Assembly: GCA_035552275.1 (NCBI GenBank) | Contig: DASZLR010000296.1 | Coordinates: forward strand, 1 to 14,546 | Direction of reading: 5' to 3' | DNA length: 14,546 nucleotides | Source: DASVLX01 sp035552275 | GTDB lineage: Bacteria > Actinomycetota > Actinomycetes > Mycobacteriales > Pseudonocardiaceae | Part shown: positions 1 through 6,284 of the stretch, one piece after another | Position numbering within the stretch: the first letter of the stretch is position 1 | How the letters are laid out: each line of letters begins with the position of its first letter | The notes under the pieces: model-generated | What the model saw: the letters and a program-made list of their open reading frames with translations, nothing else | What the model was told of the DNA's origin: nothing | Database searches by the model: none | Made by a program: the position numbers and the translations under genes

Positions 1-760
1 TGTCGTGCTCACCGCACGCAAACTCGATCCGCTGCGCGAATGGGCCGAGGCCCACGGCGACAGGGTCCTCGTCCTACCGCTCGATGTCGCTGACACCCCG
101 CAGATCCATGCGGCCGTGTCGGCCGCCACAGCACACTTCGGCGGCGTCGACGTCCTGGTCAACAATGCGGGCAGGGGATGGGTCGGCTCAGTGGAAGGCA
201 TGGACGACGCTGCCGTGCGCCAACTGTTCGAACTGAACTTCTTCGCGGTGCTGGCGGTCACCCGCGCCGTCCTGCCCGGCATGCGTTCCCGACGCAGCGG
301 GTGGATCGTCAACATGTCGTCGGTAGCGGGTCTGGTAGGCGTTCCCGGCTTCGGCTACTACACCGCGGCGAAGCACGCGATCGAAGGGATAACGGACGTG
401 CTGCGCCAGGAAGTGGCGCCGCTGGGCATCAAAGTAATGGCCGTAGAACCAGGAGCTTTCCGCACTCGGGCCTACGCCGGCTTCGCCAACGAGCCGATCC
501 GGGAGACCATCGTAGACCACCTGCCCATGCTGGAAACGGTCAACGCGGCCATGATCGAACAGAACGGCAACCAGCCCGGCGACCCCCGGAGAGGTGCGCG
601 GGCAGTTGTCGCGGCGATCAGCGACGACAACCCACCACACAAACTTGTGCTCGGCAGTCCCGGCTACGAAAAGGTCATCGAGAAGCTCGAACAGACCCTC
701 GCCGGCATACGCGCACACGAGAGGCTCTCCCGAAGCGCGGACTTCCCCCAAGACGAATGA
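1..760 (+). CDS. SDR-family NAD(P)-dependent oxidoreductase, 5' truncated by window
   Basis: Short-chain dehydrogenase/reductase, a cytosolic Rossmann-fold oxidoreductase acting on an alcohol or carbonyl of unknown identity. The reading frame is already open at base 2, so the GTG at 5 is probably an internal Val codon. The visible part begins at the second beta strand (LTARK), and the N-terminal glycine-rich TGxxxGxG dinucleotide motif lies upstream of the window. Counting from base 5: acidic LDV near residue 27, NNAG at 53-56, the catalytic Ser in NMSS near 103-106, YxxxK at Tyr119/Lys123, then the EPGAFRT segment at 148-154 typical of classical SDRs. About 250 residues are seen, so only some 20-30 are missing. 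Codon choice looks less GC-biased than downstream (an ATA, several GTA and AAA codons). No partner gene is visible. The next gene starts 274 bases later. Family assignment is secure; substrate is not predictable. Confidence 0.93.
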   Translation, partial: VVLTARKLDPLREWAEAHGDRVLVLPLDVADTPQIHAAVSAATAHFGGVDVLVNNAGRGWVGSVEGMDDAAVRQLFELNFFAVLAVTRAVLPGMRSRRSGWIVNMSSVAGLVGVPGFGYYTAAKHAIEGITDVLRQEVAPLGIKVMAVEPGAFRTRAYAGFANEPIRETIVDHLPMLETVNAAMIEQNGNQPGDPRRGARAVVAAISDDNPPHKLVLGSPGYEKVIEKLEQTLAGIRAHERLSRSADFPQDE

Positions 761-851
761 GACGGCGACGACCGGGCTGCTGACCAGCCTCCATCGCTGG
801 CGTTCACACCGGCCTGGACCCGCGGGCCATTTGCGGGCCGAGCAGCACTAG

Positions 852-870
852 TTGACATAATGTACATTAT
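852..870. promoter_or_regulatory. TTGACA followed by a perfect 14-bp palindrome (putative operator)
   Basis: Bases 852-857 read TTGACA, a consensus -35 hexamer. Bases 857-870, ATAATGTACATTAT, are a perfect palindrome and very AT-rich for this genome. The palindrome contains -10-like hexamers (TAATGT at 858-863, TACATT at 863-868), so a bound dimeric repressor would sit on promoter DNA. Dyads of this size and composition are typical of TetR- or MarR-type operators. A good -10 at 17-18 bp from TTGACA is not obvious, so the exact promoter is unresolved. It lies 165 bases upstream of the diiron oxygenase ATG. Confidence 0.5.
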
Positions 871-894
871 CGGCGTTGATCCGGCCTGCCCGAG

Positions 895-934
895 AGGGGT
901 CCTTGATTCAAGGATCGCGAGGACACCGACCCCT
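895..934. repeat. Nested inverted repeats in the oxygenase leader
   Basis: Bases 900-914 form a perfect dyad around one central T (TCCTTGA-T-TCAAGGA). A second pair of 7-base arms, AGGGGTC at 895-901 and GACCCCT at 928-934, overlaps its left edge, so the two hairpins could be mutually exclusive in RNA. They could also be protein-binding sites. No T-run follows, so a simple intrinsic terminator for the SDR gene is not supported. Confidence 0.35.
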
Positions 935-1034
935 TGCATGAGACATGCGGTCCCAGTAAATTGCGGGCAGTGGGCCGCATGCTGCGTCGGCGACGTGTGG
1001 CCGAGCCTGGACCCGTCACGACGAGGAGCCAACG

Positions 1035-2033
1035 ATGACTCTGTCCACTTCCCACCCGTCTGGCCCGTTCGACCCGTCGTATCGTGACCTGCTGCGGACC
1101 CTGTCCGAGGGCTCGGTGCACCGGCGTTTCGACCCCTTCCTGGACATCGACTGGGATGCGCCCGCGCTCGCCATCGACTCGGACGACCGGCGCTGGGTGC
1201 TCTCCCCCGAGATCGATCCGCTCGGCGCGACCCAGTGGTACCGGGACCTGCCCCTGACGCGGCAGATCGAGATCGGGAAGTGGCGGATGGCCAACTCGGT
1301 GCGGGTCGGCGCCGCGTTCGAGAGCGTCCTGATCCGCGGAATGATGCAGTACATCATGAAGCTGCCCAACGGGTCGCCGGAATTCCGCTACTGCCTGCAC
1401 GAGATGGCCGAAGAGTGCAACCACATCCAGATGTTCCAGGAACTGGTCAACCGCGTCGGCGTCGACGTGCCCGGGATGCGGCCGTTGTTCCGGGCGTTGT
1501 CGCCGTTCATCGGTGTGGCGGGCGGCTACGCCCACGTCATCCTGTTCATCGGCATCCTGGGCGGCGAGGAACCGATCGACCACTATCAGAAGGCGGTCAT
1601 CCGCGCGGGCGCGAGCATGCCGCCCGCGATGCTGCGCACGATGGAGATCCACATCGCCGAGGAGGCGCGGCACATCTCGTTCGCCAACGACTTCCTGCGG
1701 GTGCACGTGGGGAAGATGGGCCGGGCGGGACGGGCGGTGTGCTCGATGGCGTTCCCGCTGGTGATGCGGTGGCTCGCGGGCGAGATCATGACCCCACCGC
1801 GGTCATTCGCCAGGGAGTTCGACATTCCGAAAGAGGTGTTCCGGGAGGCGTTCTGGCGTGGTGCGCACTCCCGCGCAATCCTCAGCGGATACTTCGGCGA
1901 CGTGCGCAAGCTCGCCGGTGACCTCGGCCTGATGAACCGGGCCAGCAGGTGGCTGTGGAAGCGGATGTGCATCGACGGGAAGCCGTCGCGGTACCGAGGT
2001 GAGCCGGATCGCCAGGCGCGGGCGCTGACCTGA
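1035..2033 (+). CDS. AurF-like diiron oxygenase
   Basis: Non-haem diiron oxygenase of the p-aminobenzoate N-oxygenase (AurF) family, expected to be cytosolic and to use O2 and two electrons to oxidise an amine or another organic substrate; the real substrate is unknown. The 332-residue length matches AurF (about 336). Candidate metal ligands are all present: Glu96 (AFES), Glu127 and His130 in EECNH, Glu179 in GGEEP, and His206, Glu210, His213 in the HIAEEARH helix. The spacing of the last four matches the known AurF ligands with a constant offset of 17. The ATG at 1035 is chosen because GAGGAG lies six bases upstream. The stop overlaps the start of the next gene by one base (TGATG), so the two are translationally coupled, and that gene encodes a likely electron donor. 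The C-terminal tail after about residue 315 is short, polar and probably flexible. Other members of the family act on fatty acids or natural-product intermediates, so N-oxygenation is only one possibility. Confidence 0.9.
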   Translation: MTLSTSHPSGPFDPSYRDLLRTLSEGSVHRRFDPFLDIDWDAPALAIDSDDRRWVLSPEIDPLGATQWYRDLPLTRQIEIGKWRMANSVRVGAAFESVLIRGMMQYIMKLPNGSPEFRYCLHEMAEECNHIQMFQELVNRVGVDVPGMRPLFRALSPFIGVAGGYAHVILFIGILGGEEPIDHYQKAVIRAGASMPPAMLRTMEIHIAEEARHISFANDFLRVHVGKMGRAGRAVCSMAFPLVMRWLAGEIMTPPRSFAREFDIPKEVFREAFWRGAHSRAILSGYFGDVRKLAGDLGLMNRASRWLWKRMCIDGKPSRYRGEPDRQARALT

Positions 2034-3538
2034 TGCCGCACGTCGTCACGCAGTCCTGTTGCGCGGACGCGTCGTGCGTCTACGCCTGCCCGGTGAACTG
2101 CATCCATCCGACGCCGGACGAACCCGACTACCTGACCGCGGAGATGCTGTCCATCGACCCGGCGACCTGCGTCGACTGCGGGGCGTGCGTGCCGGCGTGC
2201 CCGGTGGACGCGATCAAACCGCACACCAAGCTCACCGAGGACGAGCGGGTGTTCCTGGAGATCAACACCGATCTGTACCGGGAACCGAGGCCGCGGGCGC
2301 TGCTGGCTCCGGTCGTGCCACGGCTGGCCGTACGCGCGCGACCGGAGCCGCCGAGGGTCGCGGTGGTGGGGTCCGGGCCTGCGGCGATGTACGCGGCCGA
2401 CGAGATCCTCACCATTCCCGGTGCGCGGGTCAACCTGTTCGAACGGTTGCCGGTGCCCTACGGTCTGGCCCGGCTGGGCGTGGCTCCGGACCATTCGCGC
2501 ACCAGGCGGATCAGCAGGCAGTTCGACCGAATCCGGGACGAGGACCGGCTGCGCCTGTTCGCCGGGGTGGATGTCGGCGCCGACGTCACGTACGACGAAC
2601 TGCTCCGGCACCACCATGCGGTGATCTACGCGGTGGGCGCGTCCGCGGACCGCAGGCTTGACATCCCGGGCATCGATCTGCCCGGAACCGCGTCCGCCAC
2701 CGAGTTCGTGGCCTGGTACAACGGTCATCCGGATTTCGCGGAGCGCACCTTCGACCTGTCGCATCGCCGCGCCGTGGTGATCGGCAACGGCAACGTGGCG
2801 CTGGACCTGGCCCGGATCCTCACCGTCGACCCGGCCACGTTCCACGACACCGACATCTCGCCCGCCGCGCTGGCCGTGTTGCGCGGCAGCGGGATCAAGG
2901 AAGTCGTGGTGGCCGGCAGGCGTGGACCGGCGCAGTCGGCGTTCACGGTGCCCGAACTGGTCGGGTTGCGCGCCACGCCCGGTGTGGATCTGGTGGCGTG
3001 GCCGGAGGACCTGGCGGGCGAGAGCGGTCCGGACCGGAAACTCGAGTTGCTGCGTGGTCTGGCGCCCGGCACGGGCGGGTCGCGGCGGATCCTGTTGCGG
3101 TACTTGCTGTCCCCGGTGCGGATCACCGGCCGGGACCGGGCCGAGGGGATCGAGTTCGAGCGGACCGTGCTGGTCGACGGTCGTGCCGAACCGACGGGCC
3201 GGTTGGAGTCGATGGACGCGGGGCTGGTGCTGACGTCGATCGGCTACCGGGGGGTGGCGGTGCCGGGCCTGCCGTTCGACACCGTGACCGGCATCGTGCC
3301 GAACGAGCGTGGCCGCGTTATGGACCCTGGCACCGGGCGGGTCGTGCCGGGCGCGTTCGTCACCGGCTGGATCAAGCGTGGCCCGACCGGCTTTATCGGC
3401 ACCAACAAGGCCTGCGCGCTGGAGACGGTGACCGCGCTGGTCGACGCGTTCAACGCGGGCGAACTGACGGGGCCGGCGGCCGGGCAGGCTGAACTGTCCG
3501 CGTTGCTGGATCGGCGGCGGCAGCGGGCGGTGTCGTGA
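2033..3538 (+). CDS. Ferredoxin-fused ferredoxin-NADP reductase (FprB-like)
   Basis: Fusion of an N-terminal bacterial-type ferredoxin with an adrenodoxin-reductase-like flavoprotein, passing electrons from NADPH through FAD to iron-sulphur clusters. Ferredoxin part, residues 1-65: Cys9/10, Cys15 and Cys19-Pro, then CVDCGACVPAC with Cys46, 49, 52 and 56. This matches a seven-iron ([3Fe-4S]/[4Fe-4S]) or eight-iron ferredoxin, the former being the type in mycobacterial FprB. Reductase part: FAD-binding GSGPAAMYAA at 113-122, LARLGVAPDH near 145-154, NADP-binding GNGNVALDLAR at 251-261, and the C-terminal GWIKRGPTGFIGTNK at 445-459 typical of FprA/FprB. At 501 residues it is shorter than M. tuberculosis FprB, having a compact linker. 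ATG at 2033 overlaps the oxygenase stop by one base, strongly suggesting a dedicated reductase for that enzyme. Its last 89 bases overlap the convergent TetR gene. Supply of other ferredoxin-dependent enzymes remains possible. Confidence 0.92.
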   Translation: MPHVVTQSCCADASCVYACPVNCIHPTPDEPDYLTAEMLSIDPATCVDCGACVPACPVDAIKPHTKLTEDERVFLEINTDLYREPRPRALLAPVVPRLAVRARPEPPRVAVVGSGPAAMYAADEILTIPGARVNLFERLPVPYGLARLGVAPDHSRTRRISRQFDRIRDEDRLRLFAGVDVGADVTYDELLRHHHAVIYAVGASADRRLDIPGIDLPGTASATEFVAWYNGHPDFAERTFDLSHRRAVVIGNGNVALDLARILTVDPATFHDTDISPAALAVLRGSGIKEVVVAGRRGPAQSAFTVPELVGLRATPGVDLVAWPEDLAGESGPDRKLELLRGLAPGTGGSRRILLRYLLSPVRITGRDRAEGIEFERTVLVDGRAEPTGRLESMDAGLVLTSIGYRGVAVPGLPFDTVTGIVPNERGRVMDPGTGRVVPGAFVTGWIKRGPTGFIGTNKACALETVTALVDAFNAGELTGPAAGQAELSALLDRRRQRAVS

Positions 3539-4250
3539 CGGTCAACTGGTTGATGACGGTGACGAGTTTCGCCTGGGGGTCGATGTGGACCCCGAGCGTC
3601 CGTGCCGCGCCGTCCAGCACGTACCAGGCGTAGGTGGCCAGGTCGTCGACGATCTTGGCCCTGGTGAGTTCGGGGTCCTGGCCGCGGACCCAGTGGGCGA
3701 GCGTTCCTTCCACCATGGTGACGAGGGCGAGCGCCAGCGATTCGAACGCGCTGTCGTCGACGTCGATCGATTTCGAGACGCCTGCGATGATGTCCCGGGC
3801 GCGTCCGGCGATCGCGGCTTTCAGGCTGCTGACCGCGTCGATGCCGGTGTCGTCGTAGTGGGTGGGGCCGCTGCGCACGAACTCGTGCAGGCGGGGATGG
3901 TCGGACATCCATTCCGCGACCGTGTTGATGCTGCGGACGAGGATTTCCTCAAGCGAGCCGTCGGAGATGTCCAGCTTCGTGGCGAGCGTGCCGGCGAACT
4001 CGTCGACCAGATAGGACCGGACCCGGCGGTCGAGATCCTCGCGGTCCCGGAACTGCCGGTACACCACCGATTTGGCGAGTCCGGCCCGTTGCGCGATCTG
4101 CTGGACCGAAATCTCCGCGCCGGTCTGGCCGTCCTCAAGGAGTTCGACGGCGGCTTCCAGAATGCGGGTCTGCCGACCGGTATTGTGCCGTTCCCACCGG
4201 GCTTGATAGCCGTTACCCGGCGTCCGGTTCGCTCCCGCGCTGATCGACAC
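3450..4250 (-). CDS. TetR/AcrR-family transcriptional regulator
   Basis: One-component repressor with an N-terminal helix-turn-helix and a C-terminal ligand-binding/dimerisation domain. From the GTG at 4250 it is 266 residues. The HTH is ISVQQIAQRAGLAKSVVYRQF at about 47-67, preceded by the usual first helix (RQTRILEAAVELL). An alternative GTG at 4289 adds 13 residues. I prefer 4250 because TAGACT lies at the right distance upstream for a leaderless transcript and neither start has a clear Shine-Dalgarno. The folded domain seems to end near the VINQLTV segment, whose codons straddle the end of the reductase gene. The remaining tail, about 29 residues rich in Pro, Ala and Arg, is encoded antisense to that gene and is probably unstructured. 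Likely targets are its own promoter (repeated GTGAC elements at 4336-4368), the adjacent oxygenase operon and/or the divergent importer. The ligand is unknown. Family call secure, targets inferred. Confidence 0.88.
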   Translation of the reverse strand: MSISAGANRTPGNGYQARWERHNTGRQTRILEAAVELLEDGQTGAEISVQQIAQRAGLAKSVVYRQFRDREDLDRRVRSYLVDEFAGTLATKLDISDGSLEEILVRSINTVAEWMSDHPRLHEFVRSGPTHYDDTGIDAVSSLKAAIAGRARDIIAGVSKSIDVDDSAFESLALALVTMVEGTLAHWVRGQDPELTRAKIVDDLATYAWYVLDGAARTLGVHIDPQAKLVTVINQLTVTTPPAAAADPATRTVQPARPPAPSVRPR

Positions 4251-4335
4251 ACCCGAGTCTATCCGATCGGTGCGCGGCCCGGCCAGCACGGCCCGGCGCG
4301 GCTGCTTGCCCGACCGGCCAATCTACCGAGGCAAT

Positions 4336-4368
4336 TAAGTCACAGTGACGTAGTGACGAAGTAAGTCA
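4336..4368. promoter_or_regulatory. Repeated GTGAC/GTCAC operator-like cluster between TetR gene and ABC operon
   Basis: Bases 4339-4349, GTCACAGTGAC, are a perfect inverted repeat with one central base. A further GTGAC at 4353-4357 repeats the right arm with a GTGACG-TA-GTGACG layout. The heptamer TAAGTCA occurs at both edges (4336-4342 and 4362-4368), 26 bp apart in direct orientation. Stacked half-sites of this kind, beside a TetR gene and in a divergent intergenic region, suggest a repressor binding site occupied by more than one dimer. The region is AT-rich relative to its surroundings. Which promoter it overlaps cannot be decided by eye. Confidence 0.5.
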
Positions 4369-4417
4369 GATGCCGGCGAAGACCTGACGAATGCGCTGAC
4401 CATCGAGTACGTTGACC

Positions 4418-4462
4418 ATGAACCACATGTCGACCAGCGTCCCGGAGGTAGTCAGGAGGTAA
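4418..4462 (+). CDS. Possible 14-codon leader ORF upstream of the ABC operon (doubtful)
   Basis: An ATG at 4418 opens a 14-residue frame (MNHMSTSVPEVVRR) ending with TAA at 4460-4462, 51 bases before the first importer gene. Its last codons include two copies of GGAGGTA (4444-4450 and 4455-4461), which resemble unused ribosome binding sites. No good Shine-Dalgarno precedes its own ATG, and the peptide resembles nothing I know. It could be a regulatory leader or chance. Confidence 0.15.
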   Translation: MNHMSTSVPEVVRR

Positions 4463-4513
4463 CCGGATCGCACCCCTCGCGTATCGCCAGCTGACGATCA
4501 CAGGAGGCCCGGC

Positions 4514-5161
4514 ATGAGCTTCCAGGAGTACCTGACGCAGGAGTGGCCCGACATTCTCGACCTCACCATCCAACATGCCGAGGTGGTGCTGATCGCCGTC
4601 GCGATCGCGGCCGTGGTCGGGATCGGCGGCGGCATTCTGGTCGAGGGCCACCAGGCGATCAGCCAGGCGGTGCTGGCGGTCACCGGGACGATGCTGACCA
4701 TCCCCTCGTTCGCCCTGTTCGGCCTGCTGATCCCGGTCTTCGGGCTGGGCAGCACGCCGGCGATCGCGGCGCTGACCCTGTACGCGATCTTCCCGGTGCT
4801 GCGCAACACCATCACCGGACTGGAATCCGTGTCGGCCGACATCGTGGACGCCGCGCGCGGCATGGGCCTGCCCGGCTGGCGGCGGCTGCTCATCGTGCGG
4901 CTCCCGCTGGCCTGGCCGATCGTGCTCACCGGCATCCGGGTCGCCACCATCATGAACGTGGGCATCGCGGCCATCGCCGCCGCGGTCGCCGGACCCGGGC
5001 TCGGCCAGCTGATCTTCGAGGGGCTGGCGCAGATCGGCGGCGCGAACGCGCTCAACGAGACCCTCGCCGGCGTGCTCGGCATCGCGCTGCTCGCGCTGAT
5101 CCTCGACCTCCTCTTCGTCCTGGTGTCCCGTCTGACCACATCGCGAGGCCTTCGTGGTTGA
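4514..5161 (+). CDS. Osmoprotectant/quaternary-amine ABC transporter permease (OpuCB/ProW-like)
   Basis: Integral membrane subunit of an OpuC/ProU-type importer for glycine betaine, choline or related compatible solutes. The 215 residues fit a short OpuCB/YehW-type permease with about five to six membrane segments, beginning with the helix VVLIAVAIAAVVGIGGGIL near residues 22-40. The BPD-permease cytoplasmic loop (EAA-like) that docks on the ATPase is visible as AARGMGLPGWRRLLIVRLPL near 116-135. The ATG at 4514 has AGGAGG at 4502-4507. It is the first gene of a four-gene operon: the ATPase gene begins eight bases before its stop, and a second permease and a lipoprotein receptor follow. The operon diverges from the TetR gene across an intergenic region with operator-like repeats, so repressor control is possible. 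The exact substrate cannot be read from the permease. Confidence 0.92.
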   Translation: MSFQEYLTQEWPDILDLTIQHAEVVLIAVAIAAVVGIGGGILVEGHQAISQAVLAVTGTMLTIPSFALFGLLIPVFGLGSTPAIAALTLYAIFPVLRNTITGLESVSADIVDAARGMGLPGWRRLLIVRLPLAWPIVLTGIRVATIMNVGIAAIAAAVAGPGLGQLIFEGLAQIGGANALNETLAGVLGIALLALILDLLFVLVSRLTTSRGLRG

Positions 5162-6284
5162 TTCCGCAACCCACCCGATGATTCGCCTGGAGCATGTCAG
5201 CAAGAGGTATCCGGGCACCGCCGGCGCTGCCGTGTCGGACCTGTCGATCGACGTCGACGCCGGCGAGATCGTGGTTCTGGTCGGCCCGTCCGGCTGCGGC
5301 AAGACCACCACGATGCGGCTGATCAACCGGCTGATCGAACCGAGCGGCGGGCGGATCTATCTCGATGGCGAGGACGTCACCGGCGTCAACGCCGACCAGT
5401 TGCGGCGGCGCGTCGGCTACGTCATCCAGCAGGTCGGGCTGTTTCCGCACCTGACGGTCGCGGCGAACATCGGGCTCATCCCCCGCACTCTGGGCTGGGA
5501 CCGCAAGCGGGTCCGGGCCCGCGTTGACGACATGCTCGTCCTGGTCGGCCTCGACCCGGGCACGTTCCGCCGGCGTTATCCCAAGCAGCTCTCCGGTGGT
5601 CAGCAGCAGCGGGTCGGCGTGGCCCGCGCCCTGGCCGCCGATCCGCCGGTGATGTTGATGGACGAGCCGTTCGGCGCGATCGACCCGATCACCCGCGAGC
5701 GGTTGCAGGACGAGCTGCTGGCGTTGCAGGCGCGCATCCGCAAGACGATTGTCTTTGTCACGCACGACATCCAGGAGGCGATCAAGCTCGGCGACCGGAT
5801 CGCGATCTTCGCCGAGGGCGGCCGGATCGCCCAGTACGACACCCCGGCCCGGATTCTCGCCGATCCCGCGGACGAGTTCGTCGCGTCGTTCATCGGGTCG
5901 GGCGCCGCGGTGCGCAGCCTCGGCCTGCAGTCGGTGGGCGAACTGCCGCTGGAGGACGTCGATGTGGTCGACCAGGCGGGGGCGGGCGAGTCCGCCGCGC
6001 GCCGGCTGTTGGTCGACGGCGACGGGCGGCCGGCTCGCTGGCTGGACGGCGCCGGGTCTGGGGGGACGAACGGAGCGGTGGCCGTGGTCGGCAGCGACGC
6101 GAGCCTGTATGACGCGCTGGACGCCATGTTGCGGGCCCACGACGATGTGGCCGTTGTGCTCAGCACCGAGGGCGCGATTCGCGGTCAGCTGCGCTGGGAC
6201 GCGGTGCTGCACCGGACCCGGCCCACCACCAGCGACCCGAACGCCGGTGACCTGAGCGCCGGCGATGTGAGCGGGTCGCGATGA
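5154..6284 (+). CDS. Osmoprotectant ABC transporter ATP-binding protein (OpuCA/ProV-like)
   Basis: Cytoplasmic ATPase that powers the importer formed with the two flanking permeases. Residues 10-250 are a complete ABC domain: Walker A GPSGCGKT at 44-51, Q-loop Gln92/93 (VIQQVGLFPHLTV), signature LSGGQ at 146-150, Walker B VMLMDE at 166-171, and switch His204 in VTHD. The Q-loop sequence and the VTHDIQEAIKLGDRI segment are typical of the betaine/choline transporter ATPases. Residues 255-355 form a shortened C-terminal regulatory region. Its end (ASLYDALDAML...GAIRGQLRWDAVL) resembles one half of a CBS pair, while the first half is degenerate and Gly/Ala-rich. The GTG at 5154 overlaps the upstream gene by eight bases; an ATG at 5178 is a possible alternative. 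The 3' end overlaps the next start as ATGA. In OpuCA proteins tandem CBS domains sense ionic strength or c-di-AMP, so regulation here may differ. Confidence 0.94.
   Translation: MVDSATHPMIRLEHVSKRYPGTAGAAVSDLSIDVDAGEIVVLVGPSGCGKTTTMRLINRLIEPSGGRIYLDGEDVTGVNADQLRRRVGYVIQQVGLFPHLTVAANIGLIPRTLGWDRKRVRARVDDMLVLVGLDPGTFRRRYPKQLSGGQQQRVGVARALAADPPVMLMDEPFGAIDPITRERLQDELLALQARIRKTIVFVTHDIQEAIKLGDRIAIFAEGGRIAQYDTPARILADPADEFVASFIGSGAAVRSLGLQSVGELPLEDVDVVDQAGAGESAARRLLVDGDGRPARWLDGAGSGGTNGAVAVVGSDASLYDALDAMLRAHDDVAVVLSTEGAIRGQLRWDAVLHRTRPTTSDPNAGDLSAGDVSGSR

Larger units (their letters stand above)
761..1034. other. Non-coding region upstream of the diiron oxygenase operon
   Basis: A 274-base stretch between the SDR stop and the oxygenase start, with no convincing gene. 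Short open frames here lack a ribosome binding site and family resemblance. It holds AT-richer patches unlike the flanking DNA, a 14-bp palindrome at 857-870, a 15-bp dyad at 900-914 and a wider inverted repeat at 895-901/928-934. A GAGGAG Shine-Dalgarno lies at 1023-1028, six bases before the oxygenase ATG. It probably carries the operon's promoter and operator. Confidence 0.7.

Noticed and set aside
5..7. GTG at base 5 as the true start of the SDR gene
   Set aside because: The frame is open before it and the protein would lack the Rossmann glycine motif, so the gene is cut by the window edge.
816..838. GC-rich CCCGC...GCGGG repeat after the SDR gene as an intrinsic terminator
   Set aside because: Arms are only five bases, overlap a local palindrome and are not followed by a T-run.
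860..1087. 75-codon plus-strand frame beginning inside the 14-bp palindrome
   Set aside because: No ribosome binding site, no similarity, and it overlaps the start of the oxygenase gene.
867..2845. Long minus-strand open frames across the oxygenase and reductase genes
   Set aside because: They are composition shadows of GC-rich coding DNA, rich in Arg, Gly, Pro and His, with no recognisable domain, and the plus-strand proteins have complete motifs.
3585..4364. Plus-strand frame of 259 codons opposite the TetR gene
   Set aside because: The minus strand encodes a clear TetR HTH and ligand domain; the plus-strand product has no motif.
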